A DNA stretch of 64,000 bases from Thioclava electrotropha. Lineage in GTDB: Bacteria > Pseudomonadota > Alphaproteobacteria > Rhodobacterales > Rhodobacteraceae. The position numbers and the translations under genes are program-made. Positions 37,416 to 44,589 of this stretch are shown here, piece by piece (position 1 is the stretch's first letter; each line of letters opens with the position of its first letter). The notes under the pieces are model-generated. The model did not search any database. It was not told where the DNA came from and saw only the letters and a program-made list of their open reading frames with translations. The stretch spans positions 2,026,001-2,090,000 of the forward strand of contig NZ_CP053562.1 in assembly GCF_002085925.2 (NCBI RefSeq), read 5' to 3'.

Positions 37416-38323
37416 TCATTGCGTTCCGGGCATGCTTGCGTTGTAGTTGACTACATCCAGCCTGGTTTCTTCGCGTGTCCGGTGCGTCCTTCGCGTGATC
37501 CGCTCGCGTTTCAGCAAGTTGAACGAGCTCTCTGCGACCGAGTTGTCATGGTGGTTTCCACGGTGGCCCATCAATTGCTCCCGATTGTGAGCGCGATGGA
37601 ATTCTGCCCAGTCCATGATGTTGAATTGGTTTCCCTTTTCGGAGTGGAGCAGAACTTTTCGCTCGGGTTTCCTCCGCCATGTCGCCATGAGTAGCGCTTG
37701 CAGGACAACGTCTGTCGTCTGGCGGCTCTGCATTGCCTAGCCGACGACACGACGCGAGATAGATGAGGATGAGAAAACGATCCGGGGGATCGTTTTCCTT
37801 ACGACCATCAATGACCACGGCGAGATAGGCGAAACCTTCCTGTTTGCGGATAGGAAATCGCGGTCACCCAGGCCTTATCCGGTGTCGCCACGCTGAACTG
37901 TCGGTCCAGAGTGTTGTCGACCACGACCGAAGGCTTTCCCCCATACTTTCCCGGTCGGCGCTTGTAGCCGATCTGCGCCTTGATGCCCGTCAGCCTGGCT
38001 AAAAGGGCGACCCGGTTCAGGCAGATGCTTTCGCCCTGCTCGAGAAGGTCGTGATGTAGCTTGCGGTGACCATAGACCTTGCCGTTTTCCACCCTCGCCT
38101 CCTTCAGCAGCGCAATCTGCCGCTCGCCTTCTCGAGCTCGCTTGCTCAGTGGGGCCTTCAGCCACGCGTAGAAGCCACTCGGCTGGATACGTAAGCAACG
38201 CCACATCGCCCGAATAGAGAACTGCCCGCGATGCTCGGCCACGAACGCGTATCTCACTTGGCATCCCTGGCGAAATAGGCGCTCGCCATTGTCCTCGGAC
38301 CAATGGCGGACAATGGCTCGCAA
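37416..38323 (-). pseudogene. IS3-family transposase OrfB, frameshifted
   Basis: Minus-strand frames together resemble an IS3 OrfB: first YAFVAEHRGQFSIRAMWRCLRIQPSGFYAW and YGHRKLHHDLL, GYKRRPGKYGG and NTLDRQFSVATPDKAWVTAISY, then in another frame MQSRQTTDVVLQALLMATWRRKP, LLHSEKGNQF and NHHDNSVAESSFNLLKRERI. The DDE catalytic segments are thus split between frames by at least one frameshift, with a short insert around 37780. The protein cannot be made whole, so the element is probably not mobile by itself. Confidence 0.85.
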
Positions 38324-38329
38324 TTTTTT

Positions 38330-38526
38330 TTAATGTCCCGCTCCTCCGTCACTCTCAGGAGGTCACGCTTGAGCCGACGGATCTCGGCATCCTTAGTAGA
38401 GGGAGTATTGGCTCACGCCCAAGCGCTCGGCTACCTCCCTGAACGGGGAACTCCTCTCCGAGAGCTGCGCGACGGCATCTCGCTTGAAATCGTCGCAGAA
38501 CGTGGGTCGCTGCTCATCATGGCCTC
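38330..38526 (-). pseudogene. IS3-family OrfA remnant
   Basis: A minus-strand frame reads EQRPTFCDDFKRDAVAQLSERSSPFREVAERLGVSQYSLY then a stop at 38393-38395, the usual IS3 OrfA helix-turn-helix. After the stop comes DAEIRRLKRDLLRVTEERDI in-frame with a deletion between them. The ATG is out of frame. An A8 run at 38327 marks the orfA/orfB junction, where such elements shift frame. Confidence 0.8.
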
Positions 38527-38551
38527 CGTGCTTCAAAATTAGCAAAGAAGG

Positions 38552-38576
38552 CGTCGACGATACACGGGGCTATTCA
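38552..38576 (-). repeat. IS3-like terminal inverted repeat, right
   Basis: On the minus strand TGAATAGCCCCGTGTATCGT, continuing CGACGC, is the partner of the left end. The adjacent CDS at 38578 stops 2 nt outside it. Confidence 0.8.
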
Positions 38577-38577
38577 A

Positions 38578-38940
38578 TCAAAGCCAACTGACGTCACCTT
38601 CTGAGGCGCGCGTTTCAATTTCCGTGAAGTGCTGCGGATCGAGTGCATCAGCGAGATCTTGAAGTCGAAGCGAGGCGAAAATTGGGTCCGCATCACAGGC
38701 TAAGTCGGGTGAAATCTGTTCAGCTAGTGTGCTGACGAACACCCCGAGATCTTCGAGCGATTGGCTGATGCGATCAATGCTCTGTAACTCGCGAATGATC
38801 TGCGGAGCAAGGCTGCTGTCGATCCCGCTCGCCGAAAGGGCACGCTGGAGTGAAATCGACATGCGAGCGAGCGCTTCCAGTTCACGCCCGACGCGCGCAG
38901 TTAGATCAGCAAGCGGAACTCGGCGTGCCTGCTGTTGCAT
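38578..38940 (-). CDS. Small helical chemotaxis protein with CheZ/CheT-like DxxxQ motif
   Basis: The 120-residue product is mostly helical by sequence and contains ELQSIDRISQSLEDLGVFVSTL, where Asp56-x-x-x-Gln60 matches the CheZ-type phosphatase pattern D-x-x-x-Q. S. meliloti CheT, a small protein in the che operon, is said to share this pattern. The gene overlaps the end of cheY by TAATG and is last in the minus arm. Its stop is only 2 nt from the IS end, so the C-terminus may be shortened. I do not recognise a named family for certain; a function in dephosphorylating CheY is inference. Confidence 0.65.
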   Translation of the reverse strand: MQQQARRVPLADLTARVGRELEALARMSISLQRALSASGIDSSLAPQIIRELQSIDRISQSLEDLGVFVSTLAEQISPDLACDADPIFASLRLQDLADALDPQHFTEIETRASEGDVSWL

Positions 38941-39326
38941 TACAAACGTCCTACAACTGCTTCAATACACGCTTTTAGTTCGGGCGGAGTGAATGGTTTC
39001 TTGATGAAGTTATTCATCCCGAACCGTCGACCCGTATCGATGACTTCAGGATCGGCCCGCCCGGTGATCAGGATGAAGCCTAACCCCTTTGTGCGAGCAT
39101 CCTTTCGCATCGCCTGAAGGAATTGCAGTCCGTCCATTCCCGGCATGTTATAGTCAGAAATCACAAGATGGACAGGCTTGGCTTCGAGGATCTGGAGCGC
39201 GCTTTTGCCGTCGGTTGCGTATCCGACCTGCCGGATTCCCATCGCGTCAAGCGCCTGCATGATGAGCCCGCGGCTTGTCGACATGTCATCGACCACGAGG
39301 ATGCGTAATTGGTCTCGTAATGCCAT
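38940..39326 (-). CDS. cheY: CheY-like response regulator
   Basis: The 128-residue single-domain receiver has the acidic pair in ILVVDDMSTSRGLIMQAL, phosphorylated Asp58 in VISDYNMPGMDGLQFL, a Thr in ILITGRAD and the conserved Lys in FIKKPFTPPE. This is the CheY form found in alphaproteobacterial clusters with cheR and cheW. It follows cheR by 24 nt and is coupled to the small DxxxQ gene. A second cheY lies at the other end of the operon; which one binds the motor or other output cannot be told. Confidence 0.9.
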   Translation of the reverse strand: MALRDQLRILVVDDMSTSRGLIMQALDAMGIRQVGYATDGKSALQILEAKPVHLVISDYNMPGMDGLQFLQAMRKDARTKGLGFILITGRADPEVIDTGRRFGMNNFIKKPFTPPELKACIEAVVGRL

Positions 39327-39350
39327 AAAATGCGATCCTGTCCAGTTAGG

Positions 39351-40190
39351 TTAAGTCAGTTTATAAGAGGTGACACCAGCTGTTCTGAGTTTAGACTGAT
39401 CGCCATCTGTCACCCTTTCCGAATGGCCAACAAACAAGTATCCGCCTGGCGCTAGCTGTTCCTCAAACCGTTTCCAAAGACTGACTTGTGCCTCGGGCGC
39501 GAAATAGATGACGACGTTGCGGCAGAAGATCACGTCAAATTTTCCGCGCATTGGCCAAGGATCGTGAAGATTGAGTTCGCGAAACTTCACGATATCGCGG
39601 AGCTCTGAGATGATCTGAAAGTCTTCACCCTCCGGTCGGAAATATTTCTTTCGCAAAGTCTCGGGCACAGCTGCAACTGCGGTCGCGGGATAGAAACCCT
39701 TCGACCCTGCTGCGATCATAAGAGGGTCGATGTCGGTTGCGAGTATCCGAAGGTCTAGCTTCGCAAAATCAGGCGCGCATTCGGCAATCGTCATGGCTAT
39801 CGAATAGGCTTCTTGTCCGTTCGACGATCCCGCAGACCAGAGCCGAACGCGACCACCATTCCTTGCAGTTTCCAAGAGGGTGGGAAGAACGATACGGCGC
39901 AAAGATTCGAAATGATGGTTCTCGCGGAAGAAATGGGTCACGTTTGTGGTGAGTGCGGACACCATTTGTCGACGCTCTTCGCGACCAGATTCGGAGGTCA
40001 CGAGGGCGATATAGTCTTTGTATTGCGCGAGCCCCAAGGTCCGAAGTCTCTTTGCAAGACGGCTTTGCACCATCGAAGATTTTCCGGGCGCAAGCACAAT
40101 GCCCGTCGTCTCGTGCAGGAGCTGAGCGATAGCTCTGAATTCGGACTCGGTCGGTGCGACCTGCCCCAATGTGGACAGGGGCACGTTCAT
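39351..40190 (-). CDS. cheR: Chemotaxis methyltransferase CheR
   Basis: The 279-residue enzyme methylates receptor glutamates using SAM. It has a CheR N-terminal region (FRAIAQLLHETTGIVLAPGKSSMVQSRLAKRLR), NVTHFFRENHHFE near residue 85, the SAM site VRLWSAGSSNGQEAYSIAM near 115, ATDIDPLMI, and FDVIFCRNVVIYFAPEAQ near 220. The GHSE near the end is also typical. It overlaps cheW by 4 nt. The MCP in this cluster ends with a tether that this CheR could bind. Confidence 0.94.
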   Translation of the reverse strand: MNVPLSTLGQVAPTESEFRAIAQLLHETTGIVLAPGKSSMVQSRLAKRLRTLGLAQYKDYIALVTSESGREERRQMVSALTTNVTHFFRENHHFESLRRIVLPTLLETARNGGRVRLWSAGSSNGQEAYSIAMTIAECAPDFAKLDLRILATDIDPLMIAAGSKGFYPATAVAAVPETLRKKYFRPEGEDFQIISELRDIVKFRELNLHDPWPMRGKFDVIFCRNVVIYFAPEAQVSLWKRFEEQLAPGGYLFVGHSERVTDGDQSKLRTAGVTSYKLT

Positions 40191-40657
40191 GCAGCTTCGA
40201 TCGCCTCTTGTGGCAACACGGACGTGAGATCGAGAATCCTGATCATCCGGCCTTCTACGATAGTGAGCGCCGAGATGTATCGTTGCGAAATGTCGGCATT
40301 AAGGTCGGGCGGAGATTGCATTTCAGAGCGGGGCAGGGCGAGTATGTCCGAGACCGCATCGACGAGAAGCCCTGCGGTTTGGCTGCCGACCTGGACGACA
40401 ATGATCACGTTGCGTGCGTCACCGGCGACCGGTTCCATACCGAGACGGATGGAAAGGTCGACGACAGGTAGAACGGTACCTCGCAAGTTGATCACGCCGC
40501 GTACAAATGCGGGGGCGTGCGGGAGCGGCGTCGCCCGGGTCCAACCTCGAATTTCGCGCACGGACATGATGTCGACGCTGTATTCTTCATCACCGAGTCG
40601 GAAAGAGAGAAGCTCAACCTCTGCGGCTTCGGTTTTCGGCATGGTGTCTTCTGTCAT
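40187..40657 (-). CDS. cheW: Chemotaxis coupling protein CheW
   Basis: The 156-residue SH3-like protein links receptors to CheA. It has LLSFRLGDEEYSVDIMSVREIRG near residue 15, then RGVINLRGTVLPVVDLSIRLGM near 53, and VDAVSDILAL near 99, all CheW hallmarks. AGGATAA precedes the ATG, close to the end of cheA. It is encoded in a minus-strand run of STAS-cheY-cheA-cheW-cheR-cheY. Confidence 0.93.
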   Translation of the reverse strand: MTEDTMPKTEAAEVELLSFRLGDEEYSVDIMSVREIRGWTRATPLPHAPAFVRGVINLRGTVLPVVDLSIRLGMEPVAGDARNVIIVVQVGSQTAGLLVDAVSDILALPRSEMQSPPDLNADISQRYISALTIVEGRMIRILDLTSVLPQEAIEAA

Positions 40658-40660
40658 GGC

Positions 40661-42862
40661 TTATCCTGCGAGTGAGAGATCAGTGGCGCGGGTATTGCCC
40701 GATGCGGATTGGACGAGATCGGCGGGGTCGAGAATGAGCGCTATTTGACCGTCGCCAAGAATTGTGGCGGCAGCGACGCCCGGGATATGACCGTAGGACT
40801 GCTGCAGCCCCTTGATGACGACCTGGCGCTGCTCAAGGATTGAATCGACGACGAGGGCGGAACGGGCGCCATCTTCCTGAGCGGTGAGCAGAACGACGTC
40901 GCCGCTATACGAGCGCTTAGGTGCGCGGTATCCGAGTTCTGCACCGAGATCGAAAAGAGGGACGAAGGCGCCCCGCAGATGGATGACGTTGGTCGACGGG
41001 CCGAGCGCGCGGATGTCTTCGCTTGTGAGCGTCGCGGTTTCGAGGATCGAGGAGAGCGGAACCACGAGGGTTTCGCCCGCGACATTGACGACCATGCCGT
41101 CGAGCACGGCTAGGGTCAGTGGCAGGGAGATCGAGAAGCAGCTGCCTTTGCCAGGTTCAGAGGTGATCGAAATCCGACCCCCTAGCGATTGGATCGAGCT
41201 TTTCACGACATCCATGCCAACGCCGCGGCCCGAGAGTGCGGAGACCTGGTCCGCAGTGGAGAAACCGGGCAGGAAGAGAAGGTTGTCGATTTCGCTGTCG
41301 GAAAGCAGGGCATCCGGGGTGACAAGCCCCTTTTCGATGGCTTTTTCGAAGACCTTCTTGCGGTCGATGCCACCACCGTCATCGCTGACTTCGATCACGA
41401 CACGGCCGGATCGGTGGTGAGCGGAGAGGGTGACGATTCCTTCGCGTGGTTTGCCAGAGGCTTCGCGCATGTCGGGGGATTCGAGGCCATGATCGACGGC
41501 GTTGCGGATCATATGGGTGAGCGGGTCGGCGAGGCGCTCTATGACGGTTTTGTCGACCTCGGTCGTTTCGCCTTCGGTTTTGAGGCGGACGTCCTTGCCG
41601 ATCGCCGAAGAGGCTTCGCGCACGATCCGGGCCATCCGCTGGAACAGCGGCTTGACCGGCTGAGCACGGATCATCATCACGCTGTCCTGAATGTCACGGG
41701 TCAGCATCATGAAGGCTTCGAGCCCGGTATTCACGGCGGAGTTTGGCGGCAGACCGGCTTCGGCCACAGATTGAGCAAGCATGGCTTGGTTGATCACCAA
41801 TTCGCCGACGAGGTTCACCAAGCGGTCGATGCGCTCGATATCGACGCGCACGGTGGCGCCGGGCTCTGCAGCGGAAGCGGTGTTAGATGCCGTAGGCTGA
41901 GCGGCGGAGGGCTTCGCGGCCTCGGCTTGTTGCTCTGTCGGGGCCGGGTCAGGCGTGCGCGCGGGAGCTTCGGTCGCGATCTCTGCGATCTCATCGGTTG
42001 GAGGCGCCGCGGGTTCAAATTTCTCATCTTCGTCAGTGTCGCCGGACGGCTCGCTTTCTAATTCGGGCAGCTCCGGGAGGGGCGTTTCAGGTGAATCGAG
42101 GATCGGCGAGATATCGATCTGGCAGACGTCTTCGACGAATTCGAACACTTCCCGGATTTCGTCTTCTGTCACATCTCCCGTGATCTGGACTGTCCAGCAG
42201 AGATGGTTCTCCTCCGGGTCGAGCGTATCGAGTGGCGGGACCGCCTCTGCGTCGGTCGTGATCGAGACCTCCGCGATTTCGGCGAGCGCACGGAGCAGCT
42301 GCAGCGGTTCGTTGCCCGAGGCATAGAGCGCGCCGTCGGGGCGGAACTGCAGGGTGAAGCCGGTCGGGGAGGCGTCCTCTGGGGTGAAATCGAAGTCGAG
42401 GTCGAGCGCGAGGCCCATCGGCTGGAAGTCCGCGGCCTCGGTCTCGTCTTCCGCATCAGCCGTATGTGCAGGGCCCCGATCCCCCAAAAGCGCCTCAAGC
42501 GCCTGAAGGCACTCCTCGGCGGCCTCGGGTTCGGAAGACCCTTCGCGCGCGGCGTGGATTTCGTCTGCAAGCAGATCGGCCGCCTGAAAAAAGAGTTTCA
42601 CCGCCTCAGGCGTCAGGTCGAGCCTGCCGGCGCGTAGCTCGTCCAAAACGGTTTCGAACCGATGCGCAAAAGCGACAAGCGCATCGAGCCCGAACGCGCC
42701 TGCGCCGCCCTTGATCGAATGGACCGCCCGGAAGACGACATTGATTGTCTCCCCATCGTCAGCGCCCTCGTCGAGATCGGAGAGCGCATCTTGCAGGCTT
42801 TCGAGCAGCTCTTCACATTCGATGAAGAACGATGCTTTGATTTCTGCCATCGGGTCGGACAT
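40661..42862 (-). CDS. cheA: Chemotaxis histidine kinase CheA
   Basis: The 733-residue kinase has an Hpt domain with His48 in RAVHSIKGGAGAFGLDAL, then an acidic/Pro-rich linker with a CheY-binding-like region (about 150-340), the dimerisation helices with VRVDIERIDRLVNLVGELVINQAML near 350, the ATP-binding domain (MIRNAVDHGLESPDMREASGK, DDGGGIDRKKV, GRGVGMDVVKSSIQSLGG) and a CheW-like C-terminal domain. I chose the ATG at 42862 because AAGGAG precedes it; an upstream start at 42883 is less supported. It is complete and the core of this chemosensory unit. Confidence 0.95.
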   Translation of the reverse strand: MSDPMAEIKASFFIECEELLESLQDALSDLDEGADDGETINVVFRAVHSIKGGAGAFGLDALVAFAHRFETVLDELRAGRLDLTPEAVKLFFQAADLLADEIHAAREGSSEPEAAEECLQALEALLGDRGPAHTADAEDETEAADFQPMGLALDLDFDFTPEDASPTGFTLQFRPDGALYASGNEPLQLLRALAEIAEVSITTDAEAVPPLDTLDPEENHLCWTVQITGDVTEDEIREVFEFVEDVCQIDISPILDSPETPLPELPELESEPSGDTDEDEKFEPAAPPTDEIAEIATEAPARTPDPAPTEQQAEAAKPSAAQPTASNTASAAEPGATVRVDIERIDRLVNLVGELVINQAMLAQSVAEAGLPPNSAVNTGLEAFMMLTRDIQDSVMMIRAQPVKPLFQRMARIVREASSAIGKDVRLKTEGETTEVDKTVIERLADPLTHMIRNAVDHGLESPDMREASGKPREGIVTLSAHHRSGRVVIEVSDDGGGIDRKKVFEKAIEKGLVTPDALLSDSEIDNLLFLPGFSTADQVSALSGRGVGMDVVKSSIQSLGGRISITSEPGKGSCFSISLPLTLAVLDGMVVNVAGETLVVPLSSILETATLTSEDIRALGPSTNVIHLRGAFVPLFDLGAELGYRAPKRSYSGDVVLLTAQEDGARSALVVDSILEQRQVVIKGLQQSYGHIPGVAAATILGDGQIALILDPADLVQSASGNTRATDLSLAG

Positions 42863-42872
42863 GTCGCACTCC

Positions 42873-43238
42873 TTATCCGGCAACCATGTTGAGCGCCTTG
42901 ACCAGTTTGGTCGGGTCGAAGGGCTTCACGATCCAGCCGGTTGCCCCGGCAGCGCGGGCGCGGGCTTTCAGCTCGGCCGCGGATTCGGTGGTGAGGACGA
43001 GGATCGGGGTCGCGCGGTGGCGGTCCTGCCCGCGCACGGCCTCGATGAAGCCGAACCCGTCGAGGCGCGGCATGTTGATGTCGGAGATGATCGCGTCAGG
43101 CTCCAGCCCGTCGAGCACCTCCAGCCCGTGCACGCCGTCTTCGGCGAGGTAAAGCTCCATCCCGGCATGTTCGAGGGTGAGCTTGAGCATGTCGCGAATG
43201 GTGCGACTGTCATCGACCGCGAGAACTTTCAGTGACAT
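42873..43238 (-). CDS. cheY: CheY-like response regulator
   Basis: The 121-residue receiver has VLAVDDSRTIRDMLKLTL, the phosphorylated Asp53 in IISDINMPRLDGFGFIEAV, TTES and the Lys in IVKPFDPTKLVKAL. It lies between the STAS gene and cheA, 10 nt before the latter. The form resembles the CheY of many Rhodobacteraceae clusters. Its start overlaps the STAS gene's end by 10 nt, so the two are translated together. Confidence 0.92.
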   Translation of the reverse strand: MSLKVLAVDDSRTIRDMLKLTLEHAGMELYLAEDGVHGLEVLDGLEPDAIISDINMPRLDGFGFIEAVRGQDRHRATPILVLTTESAAELKARARAAGATGWIVKPFDPTKLVKALNMVAG

Positions 43239-43519
43239 GGGGCCTCCGCATCCGGCAGGTGCTGGAGATCCTCATGCGAGAGGCCGAACCGGGTCAGGGC
43301 GCTGTCGAACGCCTCCGAACTGTCGGCGATCTCGAGGCGGTGACCTGCGATGCGGGCAGTCTTCGCTGCAGAAAGCAGCAGTTGCAGCCCCAGCGCGCCG
43401 AAATGGGTCACGCTGGAGGCATCGAGGGCGACATCTTCCGTCGCCACGCATTGCAGCGACGCTTGCAGGGGGCGCACGGTCGCAAGGTCGATCCGGTCGG
43501 GCAGGGCAAGCGCGGTCAT
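43229..43519 (-). CDS. STAS-domain protein of the chemotaxis operon
   Basis: The 96-residue protein has the STAS pattern: a starting strand (ALPDRIDLATVRPLQASLQ), then VALDASSVTHFGALGLQLLLSAAKTARIAGHRLEIA, where D-A-S-S-V-x-x-x-G-A-x-G-L-x-L-L holds the usual Ser position. Single STAS proteins often head alphaproteobacterial che operons; their role there is not settled. It is the first gene of the minus arm, and an inverted repeat lies about 45 nt before it. Confidence 0.85.
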   Translation of the reverse strand: MTALALPDRIDLATVRPLQASLQCVATEDVALDASSVTHFGALGLQLLLSAAKTARIAGHRLEIADSSEAFDSALTRFGLSHEDLQHLPDAEAPCH

Positions 43520-43562
43520 GGCGCCACCACAAAGTCACGAAGGCAGAGCGTACGCATCGGCA

Positions 43563-43592
43563 ACCTCTTTCAAACACATCCGTGAAAGAGGT
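43563..43592. promoter_or_regulatory. Perfect 10-bp inverted repeat upstream of the che operon
   Basis: ACCTCTTTCA (43563-43572) and TGAAAGAGGT (43583-43592) are exact inverted copies with a 10-nt spacer, in the 113-nt gap between the glk stop and the STAS gene. It could be an operator for a dimeric regulator or an RNA hairpin in the 5' leader; there is no following U-tract on the minus strand. Confidence 0.4.
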
Positions 43593-43632
43593 CTAAGCCC
43601 AAGCCGTTAAAATAGCCTTGACGGAAACGCGC

Positions 43633-44589
43633 CTATCGCAGCATGCGCGAAGAAAGATAGGAGGCGCAGCCCTGAAGCGCTGCGTAGTCGTCCTCGACCA
43701 CGCTGACCGGGAAGGCGCGCAGGAATTCCGAGAAGCGCCCCTTGGCCTGCATCGCCTCGGCGAAACCGAACTCGTCGAGCCACGGGACGACGCCGCGCGC
43801 GGCCCCACCGATCAGGTAGATGCCGCCGAAGGGCAGGTGGGTCAGCGCCAGATCGCCCACGACCCGGCCCAGCATTTGCACGAAGAGCTGGCCTGCCGCG
43901 ACGGCCGTCTCTTCGCCGCGGGTGATCGCCTCGAGGATTTCCTGACCCGAGGTGGTCGCGTCGTCCTCGCCCCTGAGATAGGCGTAGAGCCGTTCCAGAC
44001 CGCGCCCCGACACGACATGCTCGACACTGGCGAAATCGTGCTTCGCGTCGAGATAGGTCTTGAGCGCGAAATCCTCCTCGGTCTCGATCGGCAAGGTGGT
44101 GTGGCCCGCCTCCGAGGGCGGCACGACGCGCCCGCCGGGCCCCTCATGCACCGGAGCTGCGTTGAACCCGGTGCCGATCCCGACCACCAGCCGCGCAGAG
44201 CCCTCCTTCGCAGGCAGGCCGGGCAGGATCGGGTGCACGGCATCTTCGGCGAGGCTTCCCAGCGCATGGCCCTGCGCCTGCAGATCGTTGAGCACGAAGA
44301 CATGATCGGTCCCGGTCAGCCGCGCGATATTGTCGGCGCGGATCACCCAGGCGAGGTTGGTCATTTCGGCCACGTCGTCGCGCACCGGACCGGCGGCGGC
44401 CACGCAGGCACCCGCGATCTCGCCGCAATCCTCGTCGCGGATATACTCCTCGAGGATGTCCTCAAGCGCGCCCCGCCCCTTGTTCGAGAAGCGGCGGATC
44501 GTGGAATGGATCAGCTTGCCGTCACGGGCCATCGCCACGCGTGTATTGGTGCCGCCGATATCGGCCAGCAGGGTGATTTGATCGCTCAT
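43633..44589 (-). CDS. glk: Glucokinase
   Basis: The 318-residue enzyme phosphorylates glucose released by the neighbouring glucosidases. The N-terminus ITLLADIGGTNTRVAMARDG is the phosphate-1 loop of ROK/hexokinase-like glucokinases, followed by FVLNDLQAQGHALGSL near residue 95, LVVGIGTGFNAAPVH near 130 and EAGHTTLP near 155. The ATG at 44589 overlaps the stop of the GH1 gene by 4 nt, so the pair is co-translated. The open frame upstream is inside that gene and is not used. Confidence 0.92.
   Translation of the reverse strand: MSDQITLLADIGGTNTRVAMARDGKLIHSTIRRFSNKGRGALEDILEEYIRDEDCGEIAGACVAAAGPVRDDVAEMTNLAWVIRADNIARLTGTDHVFVLNDLQAQGHALGSLAEDAVHPILPGLPAKEGSARLVVGIGTGFNAAPVHEGPGGRVVPPSEAGHTTLPIETEEDFALKTYLDAKHDFASVEHVVSGRGLERLYAYLRGEDDATTSGQEILEAITRGEETAVAAGQLFVQMLGRVVGDLALTHLPFGGIYLIGGAARGVVPWLDEFGFAEAMQAKGRFSEFLRAFPVSVVEDDYAALQGCASYLSSRMLR

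Larger units (their letters stand above)
37345..38576 (-). mobile_element. Decayed IS3-family insertion sequence
   Basis: The outer ends are imperfect inverted repeats: TGAATGGCCCCGTTTTTCG from 37345 and TGAATAGCCCCGTGTATCG read inward from 38576, giving a 1.23-kb element of IS3-family size. It holds remnants of orfA and orfB on the minus strand, each broken by frameshifts, stops or deletion. No clear target-site duplication is visible, though TCAAA occurs near both ends. It lies between cheD and the minus-strand che operon, so it separates two convergent arms of one chemotaxis cluster. Confidence 0.88.
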
